From positions 620,001-684,000 of the forward strand of contig NZ_JOFZ01000006.1 in the NCBI RefSeq assembly GCF_000721265.1: a stretch of DNA of 64,000 nt. The letters run 5' to 3'. The stretch is from Streptomyces sp. NRRL F-5126 (lineage in GTDB: Bacteria; Actinomycetota; Actinomycetes; Streptomycetales; Streptomycetaceae). The position numbers were made by a program, and so were the translations under genes. This document shows, piece after piece, positions 38,643-49,200 of this stretch (its first letter is position 1; each line of letters begins with the position of its first letter). Under the pieces are notes generated by a model. That model saw only the letters and a program-made list of their open reading frames with translations. It was not told where the DNA came from and searched no databases.

Positions 38643-38706
38643 CCCCCGGTCGGCCGGCCGGGTCATACGATCAGAGGCCGACGCCCCGGGAGGCCAGGAG
38701 GCCCGT

Positions 38707-39171
38707 ATGTCCGCACCCGCCGCCGTTCGCACGGCGCAGCAGCGCAAGAAGGACACGCTGTACCGCCTCGAACACGACGTCGACGCCTGGGTGTCGACGG
38801 CCGACCTGGAGACCGGCGCGCCCTACATGGTGCCGCTGTCGTTCCTGTGGACCGGCTCGTCGCTCCTGCTCGCGACCGCCCCGTCCACCCCCACCGGCCG
38901 CAACCTGTCGCTGAGCGGCACGGTCCGCATGGGCATCGGCGAGACGCGCGACGTGATCCTCGTCGACGGCACGGCCCAGCCCGTACGCCCGGCGGAGCTG
39001 TCCGCCCAGGAGGGCGACGCGTTCGCGGCGAAGACCGGATTCGACCCGCGCGAGTCGGCGGCGTCGTACCTGTACTTCCGCGTGAGCCCGCGCCGACTCC
39101 AGGCGTGGCGCGAGGTGAACGAGTTCGCGGGCCGCGACCTGATCGTCGACGGCCGCTGGACGGTGGACTGA
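38707..39171 (+). CDS. Pyridoxamine-5'-phosphate-oxidase-like flavin/F420-binding protein
   Basis: A 154-residue split-barrel protein of the PNPOx-like superfamily, common in actinobacteria as F420- or FMN-dependent reductases. Recognisable features are the VSTADLETGAPYMVPLSFLW beta-hairpin, SLSGTVRMGIGETRDVILVDGTA and a C-terminal RLQAWREVNEFAGRDLIVDGRW. It is 64 bases downstream of the alkylsulfatase and may share its transcript. Substrate and cofactor cannot be fixed from the sequence. Confidence 0.75.
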   Translation: MSAPAAVRTAQQRKKDTLYRLEHDVDAWVSTADLETGAPYMVPLSFLWTGSSLLLATAPSTPTGRNLSLSGTVRMGIGETRDVILVDGTAQPVRPAELSAQEGDAFAAKTGFDPRESAASYLYFRVSPRRLQAWREVNEFAGRDLIVDGRWTVD

Positions 39172-39214
39172 CGGCGGCGCGCCGCCCAGCGGGGCGCGCC
39201 GGGCAGCGGGCCCA

Positions 39215-39771
39215 CTACTGCCGGGCCAGACCGGCCGGGTCGATGTCCACGGGGAACGGGGTGTCCAGGCGGGTCGTCGCGCCGGAGAGCGCGGTGGTCC
39301 GCTCCACGTACCGGCCGCCACGCAGTTCGTAGACGACGAGCATGGGGGCCGGGTCGAACTCCAGCCGCCAGAAGTGCGGGATGGCGGCCTCGGCGTACAG
39401 CATGGGCTTGAGCTTGCGGTCCATGGTGCTGTTGCCGGGCGAGACGAGTTCGACGACGAGCCGCACGTCCTCGGCGTCGACGCTTACGCTGTCCTCGGCG
39501 GCCGCGTCGGCGTCGGCCACGACGAGGTCGGGTACCGCCGGCCCGGACGGCAGGGTGACGCTGATGGCCCCAGCACCTCGACCGGCGCTCTGGCGGCCTG
39601 AGCCGCCGCGTGCAGCACCGTCGCAAGCCGGAACGCGGCCCGCTGGTGGCGGACGCCGGGGGCGGGAGACCTTACGAGGGACTCCCCCAGCAACTCGTGA
39701 CGGTGGGTGCGGTCTTCGGGCAGGGCCAGGACGTCGGCGACGGCCCAGGGGCCGTGGTGGTCGGTGGACAC
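39215..39771 (-). pseudogene. Uma2-family gene with a frameshift
   Basis: From GTG 39771 the frame reads a clear Uma2 N-terminus (PEDRTHRHELLGESLV, then APVEVLG) and then goes off register near 39565. The remainder (VPDLVVADADAAAEDS, VVELVSPGN, YAEAAIPHFWRLE) continues in the next frame to the stop at 39215. The break lies in a run of four C (39565-39568, G on the gene strand) where a fifth would restore the register. So this is a recent one-base loss or a homopolymer sequencing error. Compare the intact Uma2 gene at 10482. Confidence 0.8.
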
Positions 39772-39790
39772 GCTCAGAAACTCCGTTCGC

Positions 39791-40288
39791 TCAATTCCAC
39801 GTGCAGGCAACGCCCGTGCCGCCATCAGCCACGAACGTGCACCAGACATGCTTGCGGCCGACGGTATGCGCGCCGTGGATCGTCATGCCCCACGCGTGGG
39901 CCAGGCTGCCCACCAGCCGCATGCCGCGCCCGCCCTCACCGGGACCGTCCATGTCCGGGCCCACACCCACACCCGCGCCAGCCTCGCAGCGGTCCTGTCC
40001 CCCAGGCACGGGCAGAGTCCACGGCTGGTCGTCGGCGACGTAGAGGGTCGTGGTCCCCGGCGCCATGACGATGTCGAGCCCGATCGTGGGCGTGTCCGTG
40101 TGCCGGTAGGCGTTGGTGACGAGTTCGGTCACGCACAGCCGTGCGTCGTCGGCGAACGCGGCGCGCCCGCGCTCGCGCAGCAGCAGGCCCACGAAGTCGC
40201 GCGCCAGTTTGGGGGCGCTGAACGAAGGCGCCAGCACGAGCCGGTAGCACTCGCCGCCCTCGCTCGGCCCCTCGGATGCATCGGCCAT
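39791..40288 (-). CDS. Anti-sigma-factor-like ATP-binding protein (HATPase_c)
   Basis: A 165-residue GHKL-fold protein of the RsbW/SpoIIAB-like type found with Streptomyces HTH/DUF397 pairs (the abaA/whiJ-type clusters). The N-box is RLCVTELVTNAYRHTD and the G-box GRGMRLVGSLAHAWG; the Gly/Asp-rich loop between them is the ATP lid. It is divergent from the HTH gene with a 205-bp spacer. Members probably bind or phosphorylate partner regulators; direct function of this copy is unproven. The ATG 40288 sits behind a GGGGAGG. Confidence 0.85.
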   Translation of the reverse strand: MADASEGPSEGGECYRLVLAPSFSAPKLARDFVGLLLRERGRAAFADDARLCVTELVTNAYRHTDTPTIGLDIVMAPGTTTLYVADDQPWTLPVPGGQDRCEAGAGVGVGPDMDGPGEGGRGMRLVGSLAHAWGMTIHGAHTVGRKHVWCTFVADGGTGVACTWN

Positions 40289-40493
40289 ATCGGCCTCCCC
40301 TTGAGGTACGCACCCGCCGACCGTGGCTTCGGCCGCACGGAGGTACGGCTGCACTTCGGTTCCTGTGAGCGAGTGCTGCGCTACTGACAGTAGGGGCATA
40401 ATTGCTACGAGGCAAACTGGCCACCTCACCTGCGGACGGTTGGACCAGAAGGAGGCCCACGGGCCAAACTGAAAGCAAACAGGGGAAGGTGAC

Positions 40494-41348
40494 ATGCCGC
40501 CAAGGAACAACCCGACAGTGCGCCAGGCCCGGCTGGGCCGGGAGTTGAGACGGCTACGGGAACGAGCCGGCAAGGCTTCGCGCGAGGCGGCGGCCATGCT
40601 CTCGACCGACCAAGCGAAGATCAGCCACATCGAATCGGGCCGCAATGGCATCAGCGAGGACCGCATCAGGCGGCTGGCGACCTTCTACTCCTGCGACAGC
40701 ACCGAACTCATCGATGCGCTTTGCGTGATCTCAGGCGAACGCAGCGGGCAGTTCTGGTGGGACGAATACCGAGGCGTCCTCCCAGCCGGCTTCCTGGACA
40801 TCGCCGCGCTTGAGCACCATGCCACGTCTCTCCAGTACTGGCAGCCCGTCACCATTCCGGGACTCTTCCAGACGGAGGAGCAGGCCCGCGCGCTGTTCGA
40901 CACCGTGCTACCGAAGCTGCCCACCACCGAGGTTGACGCACGCGTTGAGCACCGCATGCGACGTAAAGGGATCTTCGAGCGGGACACACCAACCGACCTC
41001 GAGGCCATCGTCCATGAAGCTGCTCTGCGGATGCGCATCGGAGGACGCAAGGTCGCGCGAGGCCAGCTCGAGTACCTGCTGGAGGCGTCCGAGTGGCCCG
41101 GCGTGATGCTTCGCGTCATCCCCTTCTCCCACGAGAGCTATATCGACGTCATGCAGACGGTGCTGTACGCCTGCGGCCCTGTCCCTCAGCTCGACACAGT
41201 GCACATCGACAACGCCGCACGTGAGTCGTACCGTGACAGCCCGGCCGAACTGGCCAAGTACCGGACACACTTCAACCTGGCCGAGCAGGCGTCGATGGAG
41301 CCGGATGAGTCACGAGAGTTCATCCGGCACATTGCGCGAGAGCTGTAG
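40494..41348 (+). CDS. HTH (XRE) regulator with DUF5753, WhiJ-like
   Basis: A 284-residue DNA-binding protein. The XRE HTH (about residues 12-68) contains LRRLRERAGKASREAAAML and ISHIESGRNGIS. The C-terminal DUF5753 domain (about 95-284) shows the family's WWDEYRGVLP, VTIPGLFQTEEQAR, WPGVMLRVIPF and FNLAEQASMEPDESREFI. Such proteins pair with small DUF397 proteins and act on development and antibiotic production in Streptomyces. The DUF397 gene begins eight bases after its stop. A decayed second copy follows about 0.8 kb downstream. Confidence 0.92.
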   Translation: MPPRNNPTVRQARLGRELRRLRERAGKASREAAAMLSTDQAKISHIESGRNGISEDRIRRLATFYSCDSTELIDALCVISGERSGQFWWDEYRGVLPAGFLDIAALEHHATSLQYWQPVTIPGLFQTEEQARALFDTVLPKLPTTEVDARVEHRMRRKGIFERDTPTDLEAIVHEAALRMRIGGRKVARGQLEYLLEASEWPGVMLRVIPFSHESYIDVMQTVLYACGPVPQLDTVHIDNAARESYRDSPAELAKYRTHFNLAEQASMEPDESREFIRHIAREL

Positions 41349-41356
41349 GAGCAACG

Positions 41357-41560
41357 ATGAACGCAGAGCCCACCTGGCAGAAGTCGTCCTTCTCGGGAGG
41401 CGGTGACAGCTCGCAGTGCGTCGAGATCGCCAAACAGCACGGCAAGATTCTCATCCGCGAGAGCGACGACCCGGCCGGTGTCACCACAACGACCCCGGCC
41501 AACTTGGCTGTGTTCATAGCGGGCGTCAAGGCGGGCGAGTTCGACCACTTCACCGGCTGA
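41357..41560 (+). CDS. DUF397 protein, HTH partner
   Basis: A 67-residue member of the DUF397 family with the constant parts WQKSSFSGG, CVEIA, ILIRESDDP and the FIAGVKAGEFDHF end. These small proteins are believed to relieve or modulate repression by the adjacent WhiJ-like HTH protein. The 8-bp spacing implies translation from one message. Confidence 0.93.
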   Translation: MNAEPTWQKSSFSGGGDSSQCVEIAKQHGKILIRESDDPAGVTTTTPANLAVFIAGVKAGEFDHFTG

Positions 41561-41575
41561 GGTCTGCTGGAGTTG

Positions 41576-42139
41576 TCAACTGTTGCCATGGGTACCGCCA
41601 GAGGTGCCCGGAAGGATCGCACGCCGCTCTTCGCTCCACCCCTGCGGTGGCACAAGCGAGGGATGCACCTGAGACACCTCGACACGAGAGTCCATTTTCT
41701 CGTCCGCCTCTACGTAACGAACCTCGAACCTCCGCTGCGGGTATGCGATCCCCAGCCTGGCGCCCCACGCCGAAACCAGCACCAGCGCTAGTTCGCGATC
41801 AGCACTTTCAACCAGATCCGCAGAGCCCCTATTCTGCCGAAAGATATGAGCGACTTCGAAGGTGTTGAAGCTGTCGACGACTTCTTCCCATGCCATAGGC
41901 GCCCAGCTATTGCTTGCCGCAGGCGTTCGAAGGCGATCATCAATATATTCGCGATCATCACCCCAGAGGGCCACAAATACTGCACCCTCAATTTCTACGA
42001 GTTTCGGCCAGAAGAGCCGAGAATAGACCAGGGCTTGCACCGAATCCCCCAGTTCGCTTACGTACGAGACGGGGTCGGCAGAACCCACGTCTGGGTAAGC
42101 CCTCTGCAGAATCTCCCCTACTTTGGCCTTCTCGCACAT
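41576..42139 (-). CDS. Orphan 187-residue protein inserted between two HTH/DUF397 copies
   Basis: I do not recognise the family. The protein is acidic, soluble and without a signal peptide. It has a probable helical N-terminus (MCEKAKVGEILQRAYPDV), a beta-rich middle (KLVEIEGAVFVALWGDD), helices (EEVVDSFNTFEVAHIFRQN; ADRELALVLVSAWGARLG) and a strand-like RFEVRYVEADEKM. It runs against its neighbours, GC is lower than theirs, and its start lies 28 bases from the point where the truncated HTH copy resumes. These features suggest it arrived by insertion. GGGGCAAGG precedes the ATG. An immunity-type protein is possible but unproven. Confidence 0.55.
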   Translation of the reverse strand: MCEKAKVGEILQRAYPDVGSADPVSYVSELGDSVQALVYSRLFWPKLVEIEGAVFVALWGDDREYIDDRLRTPAASNSWAPMAWEEVVDSFNTFEVAHIFRQNRGSADLVESADRELALVLVSAWGARLGIAYPQRRFEVRYVEADEKMDSRVEVSQVHPSLVPPQGWSEERRAILPGTSGGTHGNS

Positions 42140-42167
42140 CGCCTTGCCCCTACTCTCAGCACGGAAC

Positions 42168-42440
42168 CAGCTACAGCACCTCATCAACGCATCCGAACGC
42201 CCGGGCGTGATGGTGCGAGTCGTCCCGTTCACCAACGAGGTGACACAAACCGTCCTGTACGCACACGGCGTTGTGCCCGAGCTCGACACCGTCCGGATCG
42301 ACTCCCCCTCCGGAGGCCTCTACCTGGACTCGTCGGCCGACCTGACCCGATACCGCATGCTGCTGAACCTCGCCGAGCAGGCCTCCATGGAGCCCGCCGA
42401 GTCACGCAGCTTCATCCAGCACATCGCACACGAACTGTGA
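42168..42440 (+). pseudogene. 3' fragment of a second HTH/DUF5753 gene
   Basis: Only the last 90 residues remain, starting QLQHLINASERPGVMVRVVPF and ending EQASMEPAESRSFIQHIAHEL. They match the end of the intact protein at 40494 (QLEYLLEASEWPGVMLRVIPF). The HTH and first two thirds are missing, replaced by the orphan gene on the opposite strand. Confidence 0.85.
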
Positions 42441-42451
42441 GGAAAGACGAC

Positions 42452-42666
42452 ATGAGCGAACGGATCCGCTGGCAGAAATCGTCCTTCTCGGGGGCGGCGG
42501 CGAGCGGTGCGTCGAGATCGCCGAACAGGACGGCAAGATCCTCATCTGAGAGAGCGACGACCCGGTCGGCATCACCACCACGACCCCCGCCAACCTGGCC
42601 GCGTTCATAGCAGGCGTCAAAGCGGGCGAGTTCGATCATTTCACCAACCACAATATGCCCGAATGA
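42452..42666 (+). pseudogene. Decayed DUF397 gene
   Basis: Starts as WQKSSFSG and then loses one G in a G-run near 42495. It continues in another frame as CVEIAEQDGKILI, then has TGA where the intact copy at 41357 has CGA (Arg), and resumes ESDDPVGITTTTPANL, ending with AGEFDHF. Two independent lesions make it dead, matching the loss of its HTH partner. Confidence 0.88.
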
Positions 42667-42815
42667 CCTCGCGGTCAGTCATTGCCACAAAGCCCAGCAA
42701 ACCGCTTTTCGCGAAATTAAAATCTCGATCGTCACCGTCCACTGAGGAACCCTCCGATGGCAGAACTCTGTTAACCATAGATACCTCGACACGGGACGAC
42801 GTTTGCCTACTAATT

Positions 42816-43235
42816 TTAAAATGAGCCGCCAGAAAGGATATTTTTTTCATTGTGGAAAGCGGCCACAGCCCCCACCTCACCTTCGACCAACCTTTCATAG
42901 AAGGATGGATCATTAGCCCACTCCTTGAAGGTGATCAGTGAAGCTCCGATGCGATCCGGCGATGCGTCATTAGAGATGTAGTTCACGACCCAATGGGCTG
43001 GAATTGATCCGTCTGATACCTGAAACAAAGGACTCGGATACCAAACCGGGTATGGGAGATCATGCTCGTCGAGCAGGAAGTACCAGAAGGCGTCTTTGAC
43101 CACTGTAATCGCATAGACGACATATTCCTTCCCCACGCCAAGCGGAAAGGAAGAATCCCTATTCAGCCCCCACTTGGCATCAAGCATAGACAGAGGAAGT
43201 CGTTCTCCGGAGTTACCGATTACCCGTACTTTCAT
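42816..43235 (-). CDS. Candidate immunity protein for the RHS toxin
   Basis: A 139-residue protein from markedly AT-rich DNA with no family I recognise. It is beta-rich with many aromatic residues (KEYVVYAITVVKDAFWYFLLDEHDLPYPVWYPSPLFQV; IPAHWVVNYIS) and ends in a charged tail. Its ATG overlaps the stop codon of the 2163-residue RHS gene by four bases (ATGA). That is the standard position and size of a polymorphic-toxin immunity gene, so it probably binds and blocks the toxin tip. This is inferred from position and composition only. Confidence 0.7.
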   Translation of the reverse strand: MKVRVIGNSGERLPLSMLDAKWGLNRDSSFPLGVGKEYVVYAITVVKDAFWYFLLDEHDLPYPVWYPSPLFQVSDGSIPAHWVVNYISNDASPDRIGASLITFKEWANDPSFYERLVEGEVGAVAAFHNEKNILSGGSF

Positions 43236-46200
43236 CTTACGTTTGGCTCCATCTGAGGGTAGTCGAGCTTGAACTTGTACTCGAAGTTGTCCCCATTGTC
43301 GAGATTTCTAAACCAGTGAACGGTTCGGATGGCTTTTCCGCTTGCGTCATCCAAGGTAGACTGCATTTTTACCCACTGACCCGGACCATAATTCGCTTCA
43401 AGCCTCGGAGTATCGCCGAGAGTTCTCAAAATCACGGTCCCCGCACCGGGAGCCTTCGCTCCCTGCATAGCGAGCTGATCGTAGTAATCATTCGGAATAT
43501 GATCGGGGATGGGCCCCTTATTGGGTTTCGCGGACTCCGACTCGCTCAGACGCTTGAGTGGGTCTGCGGATCCGTCGGAAGCGGTGGCGTCGGCTTCCGA
43601 AGCTGCTTCGCCTGCTCCTGCGGCAGAAGCTGATTCCTCTGCACCCACAGCCGTGCCTTCGGCGGCTATGGCGGCGCCCTCACCTGCCTCGGCTGCGGCG
43701 CCTCCGGCTACTGCCGCGCCTCCTGCCTCGGCGCCTGCCCCTGCAAGCGCTCCAAGGCCGCAAATGCCCGCTGTGAAGAACGTGCAAGCCCCGAACAGGA
43801 TTGCCCCTCCAGCGGTGGCAGCGGCCATCACCGGGTGCTTCGTCACCGCGTGGTAGACCGCCTTTGCGGCGTGGGCGATGCCGTGGCCTACCGAACTTCC
43901 GAAGTGGGACACGCCGCTCCAGGCAGAGCAGTACCAGCAGCTCTTGTGGGTGGTCGGGTGGTAGCTGCCGCCTCCCTCGTAGCCGGCGTAGTGCGACGCC
44001 GTGCCGCCGCCCGTGGCCTTGCCGTGGTGGGAGAGGCTGCCGTCGCCGTGGGTGACGACCCCGGAGCCGCAGCCCGGCATGCCCGGGCCGCCGCAGGCCA
44101 GGCCCTCGCCCGTCGGGTCCGACGACGTGACCGGGTTGTCGGCCGCGTAGGTGTAGCCGTTGATCGTCTGCGAGATGTTGGTCTGCAGGAGCGGGTCGAG
44201 GCTGACGAAGCGGCCGGTCGTGGTGTCGTAGTCGCGGGCGCCGAGGTGGGTGAGGCCCGTGCCCTTGTCCTGGATGCCGCCGACGAAGCCCTTGTCGCCC
44301 AGCCAGTCGGTCGAGTCGGGGTTGCCCGTGCCGCTGCCGTCGGCTCCGGGGCCTCTGGCGTTGCCGTACGGGTCGGTGTAGCGGCGTACAACGGCTTGCG
44401 TGGTGTTGTCGATCTGCGTAGAGGCCGTGCCGTGCCGGTCGGTGAGGACCCAGTCCAGCTTGCCGTCGCTCGTGCGGACCGCGACGGTCTGGCCCGCCCA
44501 GGCGTAGTAGCGCGTGCCCGTGGCGGTTGAGGCGCCCGGCGCGAGGTGGATCTCCATGTCGCCGAGGTAGAGCGTCGTGCCGGATGTGTCGCGCGACAGG
44601 AGGCGGTTGCCGTCCGCGTCGTAGACGTAGGAGACGGAGGTGCCGTCGGCGTTCGTGACCTTCGCGAGGTTGCCCTCGTCGTCCCATTCCAGGTGCTGGG
44701 TCTTGCCGCCCACCGTGCGGGTCGTGGTGTTGCCCGCCTTGTCGTAGGCGTAGGAGGCCGTCGTGTCCGGCTGGCCGGTCTGCGTGGTCACGGACGAGTC
44801 CAGCGTGTGGGGCTGGTCGGTTCCCGGGACCGGGTACGTGTACGTCGTCGTCTTGTCGGACGTGCCCGACGTGGCGCCGTGGTCCACCAGCGTCGTGCGG
44901 TCACCGACCGGGTCGTAGCCGTAGGTCTGCCAGTAGGGCGCCGGGCCGCCGAGCATCGCCTCGGACGGGTCGGCGGCGCAGCCGTTCGTCGGGGTCCAGG
45001 CCTGGGTGAGGCGGTCGTGGCCGTCGTAGCGGTAGCACTGCGTGTCGTTCGCGCCGTCGGCGCGGGTGTCCACCGAGGTCGGGTTGCCGGAGTCGTCGTA
45101 CGTGTAGTGCGTGTCCTGGACCGGCGCGGAGTCCGTGTCGTCCGTGACGAGCTGGCGGTCCAGACGCCGGGTGCCGTCCTCGTAGGTGTTGCTGATCTGC
45201 ACCCACTTGGCGCTGTCGGCCGTAGAGGTGCCCAACGTCACCTGGGACACGTCGCCGGGCTTGGTGTAGTCGGTGTTCAGGACGTAGCCGCTGGCGCCCT
45301 TGAGGGACTTCGGCATGCCGAGTTCGTTGTAGCCGAAGATCTCGGACTCACGCGGCAAGCCGCCCACGGCAGGGTCCGACGCCGAGTACTGCGTCCCGTC
45401 CAGGTTGTAGGCCGAGCCGAAGCTGTACGTGCCGGCCAGTGCCTCCTCGCCCGCGACGGACGGCACCGTGACCCGGGTGAACGTGGGGTGGTAGAGGGAG
45501 TCGTAGGAGAGGGTCTGGCTGGTGTAGGCCTTGCCGCCGGTGCCGGAGCCCCCGACGTAGCGGATGGACGCCGAGGGCTTGCCCTTGGCGATCGTGTCGT
45601 ACGTCCACTTCGCCAGCTGGTGATCGGCGTCCTGGACCGTGCCGTCGTACTCGCCCGTCTTCCGACCGAGTACGTCGTACGTGTAGCTGAGGGTCTTGCC
45701 GCGGCTGTCCGTCGTCGACGTCGTCCGGTCCAGGTCGTCGTACGTCGTCGTGCTGGTGCCGCCGTCCGGGTCGGTCGTGGACGTCTTGCGGCCGAGCAGG
45801 TCGTAGCCGTAGTGCCAGCTGTTGCCGTCAGCGTCGGTGATCTGCGCCAGGCGGCTCTTCGCGTCGTAGCGGTAGTCGATCGCCGTGTAGGAACCGGACG
45901 CGGTGCCGTTGTCGTAGTCCCGGGTCTCCGTCGTGCGTCCGAGGGTGTCCACGAGGGTGGTGGTGGCCACTCCGCCCTTCGGCGGGACAACGGTCGTCCG
46001 GTCGCCGCCGTAGGTGGTCGTGGTCGTCCACTTTTTCGTGCCGTCGGCGTAGAAGTCCTTCGCCGTGGCCCTGCTGTCACCGTCGTAGGTGGTGAGGGTC
46101 TGCGACGGCTGCGCGGAGGTGATGTTCGCCAGGGTGCCCGAGGCGTCGCTGCCGTCGGAGTAGTCGGCGTCCGCCTCGACGGCGAGGCCGCGCGTGTCGT

Positions 46201-49200
46201 ACTTCGTCTCGCTGATCACCCTGCCCCCGCCCGGCGCGGGCGTCTGGGTCTGGCGGGGCCGCAGGAGCGCGTCGTAGATGGCGTACGAGTAGTCGTACGT
46301 CGAGCCGTCGTTGCGGAGCTTGCCCGTGCGCACGTACGAGGCCGAGGTGTTGGACAGCTCGTAGTCGTAGACGAGGCTGGCCGTCTGGCCGACCGCCTTC
46401 GAACGGTTGGGCTGCCAGAGGCTGGTCAGCCGGCCCAGCGCGTCGTAGGCGTAGTCGGTGCGCTTGTTGTTCGGGTCGATGGCCGATGTGGCGAGCCCGC
46501 GTGCTGGGTCGTAGTCGGTCGTCGTCTTGTAGTTCTTCGCGTCGTAGCTGACGGTACTGGTCAGCGGGCCGCCGGTGGCCGGGGTGTAGGCCGTCTTCGT
46601 GGTGTTGCCATCCGCGTCGGCCACAGAGGTGACGCGGCCCTGGCTGTCGTAGGCCGAGGTGGAGACGGTCTGGTAGACGGGGGAGCCGTCCTTGTACGAC
46701 GTGAGCCGCTGGGTGGAAGTCTCGTCGCCCTTGGTGGGGGCCGCGCCGAAGGTTTGGCCGTCGTAGAGCGTGCGGTTGTCGGATATGACGTCGTCGGGCC
46801 GCTTGGGGGTCGTCCCGCACGGTACGTCGACGATTTCCACGCGCGTCGGTACGGCCCTGAGCCACGCACTGTCGTTGTTGACGAGTGTGTTGCGTGTGCA
46901 CTGCTCGTCGCCGGTGGTGGCCGTGTCGCCGCTGTCGTCCACCTGGAGCGTCGCGCCCGTGACCGGGTCGTACGTGGTGTGGACAGCCGTGTTGCGGGTT
47001 CCGCCGCTTGCGAGGTCCGTCCGCTTGTAGACGGCCGACGGGGCGACGTAGTCGGACGTGCGCGTGCCGTCCGTGCCCGTCTGGTGGTACCACTCGTCGG
47101 TGATCGTCCCGGACACTTCGTGCGTGCCGTTGTAGGTGATCGACTCGCGGACCGATCCGGCGAGCGGGTTGGCGTCAGTGACCGCGGTGCCTTTCGAGTC
47201 GGTGATCTTGACGCTGCGCTTGCTGCCGTCCGCCTGCTTGTCGCCGTCCATGCCGCGGAAGTACGTATCCACGGTCTTGGTCCTGGTGGACTGCGCGTCA
47301 CCGGTCGTCGTCGTGACGCTGCCGTAGCCGCGCCACTGCGACCAGGTGATCCGCTTGGCGGGCGAGGTCACGTCGTCGATGTCGTAGTGCCACGCGGGTG
47401 CGCCGTTGTAGGTGTAGTCGGTCTCCTTCAGAGGAGCCCCGCCCGTCGGGTCGGACTCGTTGACCTGCTCGACGAGGTACTTGTGGAAGTAGTCGAGTTG
47501 CGGCGCGTCGGTGTACGGGGGCTGCCAGTAGGTCGGATAGCAGAGCTTGGTGTCCGCGTCGGGCGCGCTGGGCATGTTCGAGCCCACGACGCACTGCGGG
47601 TCCGAGTAGTTGACGGTCAGGACGGAGCCGGTCTCCGACGTGATCGTGCGGACCCGCCATTTGATGAGTGCGGCGATGTCGTCGTGTGTGGTGTCGACGC
47701 GGTTGGCCATCTGGACGCCGGTGAAGGTGACCGGCTTCATCGCGACGGCCTTGCCGTCCTCACCGGTCCGCGTGATCGACTTCAGCCAGAGCCCGGCCGA
47801 GGTGCCGTCGCCCGGGTCAGGGAAGGACTGGTCGAGCTTCCAGGAATCGACGTCCCTGTAGGCCGCCGGGCTCGCCGAGGCGTCCCAGACCTTTGTGGTG
47901 ACGGCCGTGAGCCGCTTGCGTGAGAAGAAGGTCGGCGCGGGATCGTCCTTGCAGACCTTGCCCGAGTCGCAGATTTCGTCGTACGGCACGTCCGGCCAGT
48001 ACTTCGCGGTCGTCGACGTCAGCGAGTCGCACTTCTCGGTGCTGGTGGGCAGGCAGCGTTCCGCGGTGGTGAACGCCACCTGGTCGGGCGCGGTGCCGAA
48101 GACCGTGGACGACGTGATGCCGTAGTCGATGCGGGTCAGGTAGCCACCGCGGTCGTAGGAGGTGCCGTCGGCGGTGGTGGTGCCGTCCTTGGCGTAGTGG
48201 TTGGACTCCTTCGTGTACCAGTACGACATGGCGTTGCCGTGTGTGTCGACGACGTAGTCGAGGTTCCACCGCCACGCCTGGTCGCAGGAGCTCGCGGCGA
48301 AGGTCGAGGCGTGGCATGGCTCGCCGGAGTCGTCGCCGAAGACGGGCACGTTCCACGTCGAGTTGGTCTCGGGCTTGCCGGTGCTCCAGCCGGGCAGGCG
48401 GTTCTTGCCGAAGACGTACTGCGTGCCGTCGGTAGTGGTGACGGTCCAGTACTCGCCGTCGTTGTCCCCGTTGACGGCGCCGGTGGAGCGTACGATCCGC
48501 TCGCCGTTGTCGCCCTCGGGGTGCCAGTCGCCGGTCTTGGTGTCCTTGACGAGACGGGTCGAATGCCCGTTGAGCATGAGGACCGCGTTGTCGCCGGCCC
48601 AGCACTCGTCCTGCTTCTTCGACTGCCCGTCGTCGTCGCACGAGTCGTACGACCGCTCGATGTAGGAGGTCGGCAGGTCCCAGCCCTCGCCCACCCAGGA
48701 CGGCTGGTTGTTCGTGGACGGCAGCCGTCCGTCGACGCTCCCCGAGTCGTAGTTGATCGCGAGGGTGGGGGCTGGTCCACCGGCGGAGGGAGGCACCGAC
48801 AGCGGGTACGACCAGTTGAAGTCGCCGCTGGAACCGCCTGCCTGCCACGAGGCGGACGGAGACAGGGATGTCGCCTTGTAGGAACCCGCTCCCGAGGTCG
48901 GGGCCGTCGTCGCGGCGAGGACGGTGAAGCCGTTGCCTGCGGCCGTCCGCACAGTCGCCGGGGACGCCGACATCTCGACGGCGCTCTGCCACAGTCCTGT
49001 GGTGGTGTGCTGCGGGACGGTGACTGTGGCGGTCAGGGTGTGGTGCCGGATGTCGTTGTGCGTCTTGACCGGTGTACGGGTGAGGCACCCCGGTGTGCCA
49101 GGGCTGGTGAGGGCACATGCCGGCAGCCGGACGAGGGAGAGGCGGGAGGCGTAGTCACCACCGTAGGCGTCGGCGAACCCCGAGTAATCCAGCGTGAGTT

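Noticed and set aside
44546-47923. A 1125-residue plus-strand open frame
   Set aside because: Antisense of the RHS repeats, Val/Arg-rich, repeats mirror the RHS repeats.
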